Positions 25,300 to 34,319 of a stretch of DNA of 64,000 nt are shown piece after piece; the first letter of the stretch is position 1; every line of letters starts with the position of its first letter. This DNA comes from Jeotgalibacillus soli (GTDB lineage: Bacteria > Bacillota > Bacilli > Bacillales > Jeotgalibacillaceae). Location: NCBI RefSeq assembly GCF_000829435.1, contig NZ_JXRP01000016.1, positions 16,538-80,537 on the forward strand. Reading direction: 5' to 3'. The notes beneath the pieces were generated by a model. The model did not search any database, was not told where the DNA came from, and worked only from the letters and a program-made list of their open reading frames with translations. Position numbers and translations under genes: made by a program.

Positions 25300-26841
25300 A
25301 TGTCTGAAAAACTTGATCTGTCTCAATTTGAAAAGAAAATGATCATTCGTACCATGATTCACAAAGATATTCAAAAAATTATTGCGATGCAGCGCATGTG
25401 CTTCCCAGGAATGGACCCGTGGAAAATGGATCAGCTGGAAAGCCATTTGACCATTTTTCCGGAGGGTCAGCTCGTAGCAGAGCTTGATGGGGAAATCATT
25501 GGTTCATGCTCAAGCTTGATTATAAATTTTGACGAATACGACGATCGTCATACATGGGACGATGTAACGGATGAGGGGTACATTACCAATCATAATCCTG
25601 ATGGTTATAATCTGTATGGGATAGAAGTGATGGTTCATCCAAATTACCGGAGAATGAAGGTTGGTCATCGGCTCTATGAAGCAAGAAGAGAGATTGCTCG
25701 AGAATACAATTTAAAGAGCATCATTATTGGAGGGCGTATTCCAAATTTCCATAAGTATTCAAATGAAATGTCGCCCCGTGAATATGTAGATGCTGTTCAA
25801 ATGCATAAAATTTATGATCCTGTGCTGTCATTTCAGCTGTTAAACGGATTTACACTGATGCGAATCAATCCAAACTATTTACCGGATGATAAGCAATCCA
25901 ATAAGTACGCGACCCTTATGGAATGGAATAATGTTGACTATCGGCCTAAGTCGAAACGCCACTTTAAAACAAGTCATCCCGTTCGAATATGCGTCGTCCA
26001 ATATATGATGAGACAAATTGATTCCTTTACTGATTTTGCCAATCAGGTTGAATATTTTACGGATGTAGCATCAGATGCTCATTCAGATTTTGTTGTATTT
26101 CCGGAGATTTTTACCACACAGCTCATGTCTTTTTTAAATGAAAAATCACCAAGCATGGCCGTGCGAAAGCTAACGGATTATACAGAGGATTATATTGAAT
26201 TATTTACTGATCTAGCGGTACGCTACAATGTAAATATTATTGGCGGCTCTCACTTTGTGAAAGAGGATGATGATGAAATTTACAATATTGCGTATTTGTT
26301 CCGTCGTGATGGAACAATCGAAAAGCAATATAAAATTCATATTACACCGAATGAACGAAAATGGTGGGGGATTAGTCCCGGCGATACAGTCCGTGTATTT
26401 GATACAGACTGCGGGAAAATTGCGATTCAAATTTGCTATGATATTGAATTTCCAGAGCTTGCCCGTATTGCGACAGATATGGGCGCCAGAATCATTTTTA
26501 CTCCGTTTTGTACGGAAGATCGTCAAGGCTATCTCCGTGTCCGTTATTGTTCTCAGGCCCGTGCGGTAGAAAATCAGATTTATACTGTTATCTCGGGTAC
26601 AGTAGGCAACCTTCCTGATACTGAAAATATGGACATCCAATATGCTCAGTCTGGAATCTTTGCCCCTTCTGATTTTGAATTTGCCCGCGACGGTATCGTG
26701 GGTGAAACGGATCCAAATCTTGAAACGGTGCTGATTGGCGATGTGGACTTGGAAATCCTGCGCCGACAGCGTCAAGGCGGCACAGTTCGACAGCTCAAAG
26801 ACCGTCGTCATGATGTTTATCATATTGAATATAAAAAATAA
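25300..26841 (+). CDS. yhcX: GNAT acetyltransferase-nitrilase fusion (YhcX)
   Basis: 513-aa two-domain protein. Residues 1-200 are a GNAT acyltransferase (YGIEVMVHPNYRRMKVGHRLYEARR holds the acetyl-CoA region). Residues 225-505 are a carbon-nitrogen hydrolase with the Glu-Lys-Cys triad visible in VFPEIFTT, KIHITPNER and QICYDIEFPE. It matches B. subtilis YhcX in architecture and neighbours (pgcA, yhcY, yhcZ follow). The substrate is unknown. GGGGTGAGG precedes the ATG. Confidence 0.92.
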   Translation: MSEKLDLSQFEKKMIIRTMIHKDIQKIIAMQRMCFPGMDPWKMDQLESHLTIFPEGQLVAELDGEIIGSCSSLIINFDEYDDRHTWDDVTDEGYITNHNPDGYNLYGIEVMVHPNYRRMKVGHRLYEARREIAREYNLKSIIIGGRIPNFHKYSNEMSPREYVDAVQMHKIYDPVLSFQLLNGFTLMRINPNYLPDDKQSNKYATLMEWNNVDYRPKSKRHFKTSHPVRICVVQYMMRQIDSFTDFANQVEYFTDVASDAHSDFVVFPEIFTTQLMSFLNEKSPSMAVRKLTDYTEDYIELFTDLAVRYNVNIIGGSHFVKEDDDEIYNIAYLFRRDGTIEKQYKIHITPNERKWWGISPGDTVRVFDTDCGKIAIQICYDIEFPELARIATDMGARIIFTPFCTEDRQGYLRVRYCSQARAVENQIYTVISGTVGNLPDTENMDIQYAQSGIFAPSDFEFARDGIVGETDPNLETVLIGDVDLEILRRQRQGGTVRQLKDRRHDVYHIEYKK

Positions 26842-26848
26842 AACTGTT

Positions 26849-26901
26849 TCATTTGCTCTGTAAAGCGCACTCGCTTTGCAGAGCAAATTTATCTGTTTTT
26901 T
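26849..26901 (+). terminator. terminator after yhcX
   Basis: ATTTGCTCTG...AAAGCG pairs with CGCTTT..CAGAGCAAAT, followed by a T-rich tract. Confidence 0.8.
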
Positions 26902-26996
26902 CCAAAATTCGACAGTAAATGTGGTCGATCTATTCTTGTAATCTGCTACAATAGAATAAAAGGGAAACCTATACATAAATTCAGGGAGGATATATG

Positions 26997-28727
26997 ATGA
27001 GCTACCAAAAAACCTATGAAAATTGGAAGCATTTTGATCGACTTGATGAAGAACTTCAAGCAGAGCTTCTTGAAATAAAGGATAATGAAATAGCAAAAGA
27101 GGACGCATTTTATAAGAATTTAGAATTTGGCACAGGCGGGATGCGTGGAGAAATTGGTGCAGGGACTAATCGCATGAATCTTTATACTGTAAGAAAAGCT
27201 GCAGAAGGGCTAGCACGCTATATTGAAAAACGCGGGGAAGAGGCTAAGAATCGTGGAGTTGTTCTGGCGTATGATTGTCGCAGAAAATCTCCTGAGTTTG
27301 CGATGGAAATTGCTAAAACTTTAGCTTCTCACGGTATTCAAGCGTATGTGTTTGAATCGCTTCGTCCGACACCTGAGCTGTCATTTGCTGTTCGTAAATT
27401 AAATACATATATGGGTGGAATGGTTACAGCAAGTCATAACCCGCCAGAATACAACGGTTTTAAAGTATATGGGGAAGATGGTGCACAGCTGAATTTAGCC
27501 GATGCGGATGCTGTAATTGAAGAAATTAATGCGATTGACAATGAGCTGGAAATCGAGGTAGATTCTTTTGGGAATCTCAAATCGTCCGGATTGATCAAAG
27601 TGATCGCGGAAGAAGTGGACGAGTCTTATGTTGAACATTTGATTACCGTATCTGAAAAGCCTCAAATGGCAGCAGAAACGGATTTAAAGGTTGTCTTTTC
27701 ACCGTTGCACGGTGCTTCCAATGAAATGGTGCAAAGAGGGTTGAAAGCACTTGGCTATCAAAACATTCATGTTGTAGCGGAGCAGGAGCTGCCGGATTCA
27801 GAATTTACAACGGTTGCCTCGCCAAATCCCGAAGAGCCCGGCGCATTTGAATATGCCATTCGTGACGGAAAAAAAATCAATGCAGACCTTTTGATTACAG
27901 CCGATCCGGACGGTGATCGTCTAGGACTTGCGGTAAAGGACCCTAGTGGTGAGTATACACTTCTGACAGGGAATCAGACGGGGGCACTCCTTCTTGATTA
28001 TTTGCTTGCTAGAAAGCAAGAAAAAGGAAGTCTCCCTGAAAACGGACGTGTTTTCAAAACCATTGTAACGTCTGAGATTGGACGCAAAATCGCTGAGCAT
28101 TACGGAATATCAACGGAAGATGTACTGACAGGCTTTAAATTCATTGGCGAGAAAATAAAAGAATATGAAACGACAGGTGAATATACCTTCTTATTTGGCT
28201 ATGAAGAGAGCTATGGTTATTTAGTGAAGGATTTTGCAAGAGATAAAGATGCTGTCCAAGCGGCCCTTCTTGCGGTGGAAGCTGCCGCTTATCATAAAGC
28301 ACAAGGGAAAACACTCTATGAAGTTTTACTCGCTCTTTTCGAGCAGCATGGCTACTACAAAGAAGGGTTAGAATCTTTGACACTAAAAGGAAAAGATGGT
28401 GCTGACAAGATTCAGTCAATCCTCCTTTCATTACGTGAAACACCGTTAAAAGAGCTAGCGGGATTATCTGTTCATTCTCAGGAAGATTACGGCAGCTTAC
28501 GTCGTCTTTTTACCTTTGAAGAACGGGAAGAAGAAATCGTTCTGCCTGCTTCAAACGTATTAAAATATTTCTTGGAGGATGGTTCGTGGGTGTGCATTCG
28601 TCCAAGCGGCACAGAGCCAAAGGTGAAATTTTATTTTAGTGTAATTGGTTCAAGCGTTGAAGACAGTGAAGAAAAGCTTAACGCGATTAAAGAATCCTTA
28701 ATGGAAAAGGTGCATGCGTTAGTTTAA
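26997..28727 (+). CDS. pgcA: alpha-phosphoglucomutase PgcA
   Basis: Phosphohexomutase (576 aa) that interconverts glucose 1- and 6-phosphate and feeds UDP-glucose synthesis for teichoic acid glucosylation and glycolipids in Bacillus. The four hallmark loops are present: active-site Ser in [11 protein letters not shown], metal loop DPDGDRLG, sugar loop GYEESYGY and phosphate loop [14 protein letters not shown] at 26994/26997; GGGAGG spacing favours the second. A terminator follows. Confidence 0.95.
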   Translation: MSYQKTYENWKHFDRLDEELQAELLEIKDNEIAKEDAFYKNLEFGTGGMRGEIGAGTNRMNLYTVRKAAEGLARYIEKRGEEAKNRGVVLAYDCRRKSPEFAMEIAKTLASHGIQAYVFESLRPTPELSFAVRKLNTYMGGMVTASHNPPEYNGFKVYGEDGAQLNLADADAVIEEINAIDNELEIEVDSFGNLKSSGLIKVIAEEVDESYVEHLITVSEKPQMAAETDLKVVFSPLHGASNEMVQRGLKALGYQNIHVVAEQELPDSEFTTVASPNPEEPGAFEYAIRDGKKINADLLITADPDGDRLGLAVKDPSGEYTLLTGNQTGALLLDYLLARKQEKGSLPENGRVFKTIVTSEIGRKIAEHYGISTEDVLTGFKFIGEKIKEYETTGEYTFLFGYEESYGYLVKDFARDKDAVQAALLAVEAAAYHKAQGKTLYEVLLALFEQHGYYKEGLESLTLKGKDGADKIQSILLSLRETPLKELAGLSVHSQEDYGSLRRLFTFEEREEEIVLPASNVLKYFLEDGSWVCIRPSGTEPKVKFYFSVIGSSVEDSEEKLNAIKESLMEKVHALV

Positions 28728-28741
28728 ACGTTATTCTAAAG

Positions 28742-28779
28742 AAAAGGCAGCGTCCGTCAAGGTGGATGCTGCCTTTTTT
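28742..28779 (+). terminator. terminator after pgcA
   Basis: AAAAGGCAGCGTCC pairs with GGATGCTGCCTTTT (one mismatch or wobble), followed by T residues. Confidence 0.88.
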
Positions 28780-28871
28780 CGGTCATAAGTCGTAGTCGAT
28801 CTACTTCATAAGAGGAATGCAGAGTTATTCAAAACAAAGTATACTAATAGTAAGTAAAGAGAGGTGCAGTC

Positions 28872-29990
28872 ATGTCAGGCTTCAATGATCCATCTCATGT
28901 CATTATTTTAAAAGAAATTGCTGAATTATTGAATGAAGAAACAGAGCTTGAACCGATGCTCACGCAGGCACTAAAGAAGTTTCTTGAAGGAACGGACTTT
29001 CAAGCAGGGTGGATCTTCTTTATTGGAGAGGATGGAAGGCATTCTTTAATCGCACACGAACATCTGCCAGCGGCCCTTCTTAAAAAGGATTGCCATTTTA
29101 TGAAAGCGGGTGGCTGCTGGTGTGTAAATTGCTATAAAAAAGGGACACTTCGTAAAGCTTCTAATATTATTGAGTGCAAGCGTATAGAGGGTGTGATTGG
29201 TAAAACGCATGAAGAAACAGAAGGACTTACGCATCATGCAACGGTTCCGCTTCAATCAGGTCCAGAGCGCTTCGGTTTATTAAATGTAGCGACGCCCGGA
29301 AGAACGGAATTTAGTGAGCATGAATTGGCATTGCTTGAATCGGTCGCTTTTCAAATTGGTTCTGCCATCAAACGAATCCAGCTAACAAAAAAAGAACAGG
29401 AAATCGCATTGATGCAAGAACGCAATCGACTGGCCAGAGACTTGCATGATTCTGTTAATCAGCTGTTATTCTCCATGACGTTAACTGCAAGAGGCGGAGC
29501 TGAAATGACTGACTCTGCTGAAGTGAAAGAGACATTTTATGGGCTGCAATCACTGGCTCAAGAGGCACTGACAGAAATGCGTGCACTTATATGGCAGCTA
29601 AAGCCTAGAGGAATGGAAGGCGGAATCACACAAGCAATCAAAGGGTATGGAGATATATTGGGTTTAAATGTAAAAACGGAAGTGAAAGGTGTACTACGCT
29701 TACCATCAAAGGTAGAGGAAACTATTTTTAGAATCGCACAGGAAGCCTTAAATAACTGTAAAAAACATTCAGATACCGATAAGGTCATTTTTATTATTCG
29801 ATCTTATAAAGATCGAGTCACTTTTACGATTCGTGATTTTGGCCGCGGGTTTTATGCAGAGCATGTTCGTTCTCTCCCTTCAGTTGGAATGATCAGCATG
29901 AGGGAGCGAGCGCGATTACTCGGGGGAGATTTCCGAGTGGAGAGTCAACCTGGAGAAGGTACTGCGATTAACGTAACCTTGCCCTATTAG
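28872..29990 (+). CDS. yhcY: GAF-domain histidine kinase, NarL-type (YhcY)
   Basis: Soluble sensor kinase (372 aa): an N-terminal GAF domain (about residues 15-170) containing several Cys (CHFMKAGGCWCVNC), a HisKA_3 dimerisation domain with phospho-acceptor His in ARDLHDSVNQLL (about residue 197), and a HATPase domain ending in GGDFRVESQPGEGT. No membrane segments. It is followed after 12 bases by its response regulator. The Cys cluster in the GAF domain may sense redox state or bind a metal (inference). Confidence 0.9.
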   Translation: MSGFNDPSHVIILKEIAELLNEETELEPMLTQALKKFLEGTDFQAGWIFFIGEDGRHSLIAHEHLPAALLKKDCHFMKAGGCWCVNCYKKGTLRKASNIIECKRIEGVIGKTHEETEGLTHHATVPLQSGPERFGLLNVATPGRTEFSEHELALLESVAFQIGSAIKRIQLTKKEQEIALMQERNRLARDLHDSVNQLLFSMTLTARGGAEMTDSAEVKETFYGLQSLAQEALTEMRALIWQLKPRGMEGGITQAIKGYGDILGLNVKTEVKGVLRLPSKVEETIFRIAQEALNNCKKHSDTDKVIFIIRSYKDRVTFTIRDFGRGFYAEHVRSLPSVGMISMRERARLLGGDFRVESQPGEGTAINVTLPY

Positions 29991-30002
29991 GAGGAAGTAA
30001 AA

Positions 30003-30644
30003 GTGAGCATTCGATTATTGATTGCAGATGATCATCATGTTGTAAGAAGAGGGCTTGTTTTTTTTCTGAAGACGCAAAAGGATATTGAAATTGTAGGAGA
30101 AGCAAAAAATGGGCAGGAGGCTGTTGATATGGTGAAAAATCTTCAGCCTGATGTTGTGTTGATGGATTTGGTGATGCCTGAAATGGATGGCATCCAAGCG
30201 ACCAGAGAGATTAAACAATGTCTGCCAAAGACAGAAATTATGATGCTTACAAGCTTTTCCGACCAGGATCATGTGATTCCAGCGATCGAAGCGGGTGCTG
30301 CAGGCTATCAGTTGAAAGACATTGAACCTGATGAACTTGTGGCTTCGATTCGCAAGCTAATGAACGGGGAAAATACACTTCATCCGAAAGCAACCAATCA
30401 TTTATTAACGAGAATTAATAAATCCGAAACATCGCCTCATGAGGTACATCAGCTGACGCGCCGCGAAAAAGATGTATTGATGGAGCTCACGAAGGGTAAA
30501 AGCAATAAAGAAATTGCCAATGCTCTCTATATCACAGAAAAAACAGTGAAAACACATATATCCAACATCTTTACTAAGCTTGAAGTATCAGACCGAACAC
30601 AAGCAGCCCTCTACGCAGTAAAACACGGACTCGCATCATCGTAA
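30003..30644 (+). CDS. yhcZ: LuxR/NarL-family response regulator (YhcZ)
   Basis: Response regulator (213 aa) with a receiver domain (Asp in VLMDLVMPEMDG near residue 54) and a C-terminal LuxR helix-turn-helix (LTRREKDVLMELTKGKSNKE... TVKTHISNIFTKL). The start is GTG with AGGAGG upstream. It is the partner of the kinase immediately before it. Confidence 0.93.
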   Translation: MSIRLLIADDHHVVRRGLVFFLKTQKDIEIVGEAKNGQEAVDMVKNLQPDVVLMDLVMPEMDGIQATREIKQCLPKTEIMMLTSFSDQDHVIPAIEAGAAGYQLKDIEPDELVASIRKLMNGENTLHPKATNHLLTRINKSETSPHEVHQLTRREKDVLMELTKGKSNKEIANALYITEKTVKTHISNIFTKLEVSDRTQAALYAVKHGLASS

Positions 30645-30764
30645 AAGCGGAGAGCGCCTGTTTATCGGTGACAAGCATAAGACAAGCGCTGACAGAAGGC
30701 GTTTTTTTGCCTTCAGAAGCGACTGGCTTATGACCTCGAGCCGATGGTGCTCGGAGCTGGATAA
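30643..30764 (+). repeat. Bacillaceae intergenic repeat, copy A
   Basis: It starts AAAAGCGGAGAGCGCCTG, contains GACAAGCATAAG and GGCTTATGACCTCGAG, and ends TCGGAGCTGGATA. Confidence 0.65.
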
Positions 30765-30766
30765 AA

Positions 30767-30890
30767 TAAAAGCGGAGAGCGGCTTGCCCAGACCCGACAA
30801 GCATAAGGCGCACAGCCTAAGTTGGCGCTCTTTGCCAGCATAGGCAGTGAGACTTATGACCTCGAGGGTCTAGCCGCCGAAGCTGGATAG
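30767..30890 (+). repeat. Bacillaceae intergenic repeat, copy B
   Basis: Same start (AAAAGCGGAGAGCG), same GACAAGCATAAG and ACTTATGACCTCGAG landmarks, and the end GCCGAAGCTGGATAG. Confidence 0.65.
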
Positions 30891-30892
30891 AG

Positions 30893-30960
30893 TAAAAGCG
30901 GAGAGCGCCTGTTTATCGGTGACAAGCATAAGACAAGCGCAGTTGGATCGATAACGATCC
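30893..30960 (+). repeat. Bacillaceae intergenic repeat, truncated copy C
   Basis: Its first 47 bases are identical to copy A; it then diverges before the protease stop codon. Confidence 0.6.
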
Positions 30961-30972
30961 GGCTGCGTCTCC

Positions 30973-31650
30973 TTATCCCCCATAAAAAAGATGAAACCCA
31001 ACAAGCATAACACCTACATCCGCTAAAATATGCACAATCCAAGAGGCATAAATATGCCGGTGATTGCGGTTCAGCTCATTTAAAATGACTCCTACAGTGA
31101 AGAGTGAGACTAAGCAAAGAACAAGAATTGTCCAATCAAACCAGGATAAAAATACAGCCAAATGATAAAAGGCAAACAAACTGGCTGAAAGAATGCTTGC
31201 CGGCCAATGTCCTACGTAGGAAATAAGCTTAATATGCAAAAAACCCCGAAAGAACCATTCTTCTAAAAAAGAATTCACAAATGTAATGTAAAGAGCGACA
31301 AACGGAAATATCCTCGCAGATATTCCTAGCCGTTCTACAGTATCCTCCATAACAATAGACCAGTTGATCTTAAATCCAATTAAGTAATAAGAAGTCAAAA
31401 TAATTGCTATGCAGCTTACACCAATAATAACGGCCGCGAGTTTTTTCATTGGATGAATGGGATGCCAACGAAGAAGCTGCCAAACGTCATGGGAAGTAAA
31501 TAGACGTATAAAAATCAACGGAATCACAAAAAATAAGCTAATTTTGATCAATGTTTTATGTAAATAGGAAACAGCAAGCCATTGCTCTGTAACAATTAAA
31601 AACAAAATGGAGAGGAGAGCGAAAAGATAAACAACCAAAGTTAGCTTCAA
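30973..31650 (-). CDS. CPBP-family intramembrane metalloprotease
   Basis: Multi-pass membrane protein (225 aa) of the CPBP/Abi (Rce1-like) family. The zinc-ligand motifs are present: EEWFFR (about residue 132), FYHLAVF (about 160) and HILADVGV near the C terminus. The start is TTG with GGGGGA upstream. The role is unknown; family members act in prenyl-protein cleavage, bacteriocin immunity or stress. A 42-bp perfect palindrome lies 20 bases upstream of the start, a likely operator. Confidence 0.85.
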   Translation of the reverse strand: MKLTLVVYLFALLSILFLIVTEQWLAVSYLHKTLIKISLFFVIPLIFIRLFTSHDVWQLLRWHPIHPMKKLAAVIIGVSCIAIILTSYYLIGFKINWSIVMEDTVERLGISARIFPFVALYITFVNSFLEEWFFRGFLHIKLISYVGHWPASILSASLFAFYHLAVFLSWFDWTILVLCLVSLFTVGVILNELNRNHRHIYASWIVHILADVGVMLVGFHLFYGG

Positions 31651-31670
31651 AATGAATCCCCCATGTTAAT

Positions 31671-31712
31671 AAGAGTTTATTTTAGTGTAATTTTACACTA
31701 AAATAAACTCTT
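31671..31712. promoter_or_regulatory. 42-bp perfect palindrome upstream of CPBP gene
   Basis: AAGAGTTTATTTTAGTGTAA and its exact complement are separated by 2 bases. No T tract follows on either strand, so an operator (GTGTA...TACAC core) is more likely than a terminator. Confidence 0.6.
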
Positions 31713-31744
31713 GTCAATAGATGGGAAGTAATGATTGAAACGCT

Positions 31745-31981
31745 CTAAAGAATTTTTTCTGTAAAGGTATGGCTTGTAGTCATGCCATATTCTGCATAGC
31801 GAAAGAGCTCCAAATAGTCGTAGGCTGTTTTTTCCTGCTCTTGAGGAAAGTGAATTCCTTTTAATAAGCGTTTAATCTTTTTAGACAACAATTCATCCTT
31901 AGTGCGAACCATCAGTATTAGCAGGTCATCCCATCCATGTCTATACAAGTACAGCAGTGTCCGTTCATAATCATTTTTCAT
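31745..31981 (-). CDS. small protein of unknown function
   Basis: A 78-residue soluble, charged protein that is mostly helical, rich in Leu, Lys and Tyr, without a signal peptide or membrane helix. GGAAGGAGG before the ATG is a very strong ribosome-binding site, so the gene is probably real. No family is recognised. It lies upstream of the CPBP protease in the same orientation with the 42-bp palindrome between them. Confidence 0.7.
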   Translation of the reverse strand: MKNDYERTLLYLYRHGWDDLLILMVRTKDELLSKKIKRLLKGIHFPQEQEKTAYDYLELFRYAEYGMTTSHTFTEKIL

Positions 31982-32160
31982 TTTTTTCCTCCTTCCACTA
32001 GAGGCTATAACTAGTATGTGCGAAAAACATTCTTCGTGTTCAAGGGAAATGTTGCAAGAGAGTTTGGTGAGCAGTTTCCTTTTGTAACAAACAAAACCAA
32101 CGTATAATAAATAGGCAATATACTCATTTTATTGGGTAAGCATTAAAGGAGGAGTTCAAC

Positions 32161-33291
32161 ATGACTACTGCAGAAAACAGAACATTTTTACAACCATTCA
32201 CCTTTTAAAATGGAGTAGAACTAAAAAACAGAGTTATAATGGCACCAATGACAAACTTTGCATCAAAAGATAACGGAGAGGTTTCTCAAGATGAACTTAA
32301 TTACTACCGAGAGCGTGCAGGCGGCGTTGGTGCAGTAATTACAGCTTGTGCAAATGTTACAGCTGACGGTAAAGGATTTGCAGGAGAAATCGGTGTACAT
32401 CGAGATGATTTAGTCCCTGGCTTAACTAAGCTTGCCCAAACCATTAAGGGAGAGGGAGCAAAAGCGATCTTGCAGATTTTTCATGGTGGAAGAATGGCAC
32501 CTCCTGAATTGCTGCCTGATGGACAAACCGTCAGTGCGAGTGCTGTTGCACCTGAACGAGAAGGTTCAATGACGCCAAGAGAACTTAGTGATACAGAGAT
32601 AGAAGAAGTGATCAAAGCATTTGGTGATGCGACAAGACGTGCGATTGAAGCAGGCTTTGATGGTGTGGAAATTCATGGTGCAAACACATATCTTATCCAG
32701 CAGTTCTTCTCCCCGCATTCTAACCGTCGTGAAGACAAATGGGGTGGATCGCTTGAAAAACGGATGACATTTCCACTAGCAGTTGTTGCTGAAGTATTAA
32801 AAGCAGCAGAAAAAGCTGATCCATCTTTTATAGTTGGATACCGTATTTCTCCAGAAGAAAGAGAGAACCCTGGAATCACGATGGATGACACGCTAGCTCT
32901 TGTGGACCGTCTTGCTAATGAGGAACTTGATTATCTGCATGCATCTGTTCAGGATTTCTATGCTGGTTCTATGCGTAACGAAGATGATAAAGCTTCACGC
33001 GTCCAATTAATTCAAAATCGTGTTGGTGAACAAATTCCTGTTATTGGAGTAGGTTCTCTTCATACGCCTGAAGATGTAGAAAAAGCAATGGAAGGCGGTA
33101 TACCATTAATTGCTCTTGGAAGAGAACTCATTATGGAACCACAATGGGTTGAAAAAGTTAGAGATGGCAGAGCAATTCGTATTGAGATATCAGCGGATGA
33201 CCGTGAAGAGCTAGTTATACCAGAAGCCCTTTGGAACGCTATTATCAACACACCGGGCTGGTTCCCAGTAAAAGAAAACGCGAAAAAATAA
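32161..33291 (+). pseudogene. Old Yellow Enzyme (NADH:flavin oxidoreductase), in-frame stop
   Basis: FMN-dependent ene-reductase-like TIM-barrel gene. AAAGGAGGAG and an ATG at 32161 open a frame (TTAENRTFLQPFTF) that hits TAA at 32206-32208 (codon 16) and then continues without a break into NGVELKNRVIMAPMTNF and a complete enzyme: HGANTYLIQQFFSPHSNRR, GYRISPEE and GVGSLHTPEDVE. The first downstream ATG (32239) has no ribosome-binding site and would remove the first beta strand. Either a recent nonsense mutation or a sequencing error. Confidence 0.85.
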
Positions 33292-33500
33292 TGCAACTTG
33301 CTCTTAAGGAACTAATGTATCTTGCTTGAGTTTAATTTGTTGAAAAAGCAGTAGGAGAAAGTGATCCTTAATTGTATGGTTTAACGTTTGAATAGTGCAA
33401 CTAACATTTAGAACGTATCGACCCATGGTAGATACGATCAATCAATTTCCACAAGTTTTGAGAAAAGGCTAAAATACTTATTTTTTCCATTATAAACAGA

Positions 33501-33538
33501 AAACAGGGTGTCGAAATTTACTCGACACCCTGTTTTTT
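33501..33538. terminator. bidirectional terminator
   Basis: AAACAGGGTGTCGA pairs with TCGACACCCTGTTT and T residues follow. It lies between the convergent ene-reductase and PepSY genes. The rest of 33292-33500 holds no gene. Confidence 0.9.
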
Positions 33539-33550
33539 AGATGTAATAGA

Positions 33551-34141
33551 TTAGTCACGGTCGTGATCGACTTCAAGTATATCTCCTGTGTGAGCATCGA
33601 TTTCAATATCCGCTTCACCATCTGTTGTTTTAATTTCAATTTCATACTTGATACGGCCATCATCCTCATCGAGTTCTACTCTAACAACAGTACCAGGAGC
33701 TGCTTTAAGAGCAATCGAGATCGCTTCGTCTTGGGTGATAACATCATCAGTTAAAGCATTTTCTCCTGTTTGCTTGTCATCATCGTCATCATCACGTTCT
33801 TCTTTTACTTTAAGGAATTCACCCGTGTACGCATCTAAGTCAATATCATATTCGATCCCATCATTTTCAATATCAATGTCATAAACTTGAACACGATTTT
33901 CTCTTTCAAGCTCAATGCTTTCAACATATCCACCGTATTTTGCAACTGCGATTTCTTTTGCCTCTTCAATCGATAACATTTCCTTTTGTGTTTCACCCAC
34001 GGTCTGTGATGTAATGGATGCTACCTCACTTTTTGACTGAAGACTTACTGATTCAAAGCCATTTGTCATTGCTCCTGCTCCAATTGCTCCGCCAAGTATG
34101 ACTGCGCTCACCAGGGTGCCTGTGATCATTTTTCTTTTCAT
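33551..34141 (-). CDS. secreted protein with two PepSY domains
   Basis: 196-aa exported protein: N-terminal signal or anchor segment (GTLVSAVILGGAIGAGA), then two PepSY repeats (about residues 55-115 and 135-193), each ending in a DAYTGEFL/DAHTGDIL motif, separated by the acidic linker ERDDDDDD. PepSY domains are thought to inhibit or chaperone secreted proteases. AAGGAGG precedes the ATG. No partner protease gene is adjacent. Confidence 0.88.
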   Translation of the reverse strand: MKRKMITGTLVSAVILGGAIGAGAMTNGFESVSLQSKSEVASITSQTVGETQKEMLSIEEAKEIAVAKYGGYVESIELERENRVQVYDIDIENDGIEYDIDLDAYTGEFLKVKEERDDDDDDKQTGENALTDDVITQDEAISIALKAAPGTVVRVELDEDDGRIKYEIEIKTTDGEADIEIDAHTGDILEVDHDRD

Positions 34142-34319
34142 TGTTGTTGCCTCCTTGTAAATATTCTATTTCTTATTGATTTTATTTTATCCTTCAAAGA
34201 TGAGAAAAAAAGAAAAGGAACATTAGAATTCAATGAGAATCAAAAGTGAATCCATTAATAACGAATCATGATTCCCCTTTATTTTCATATACTTGATAGA
34301 GAAGAAAGGATGTGAGAGC

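Noticed and set aside
26212..27108. 298-codon open frame on the minus strand
   Set aside because: It is antisense to yhcX and the start of pgcA, both clear genes, and its translation shows no domain.
30643..30960. Possible CRISPR array
   Set aside because: The units are about 120 bp, imperfect and only three; there are no short spacers and no cas genes.
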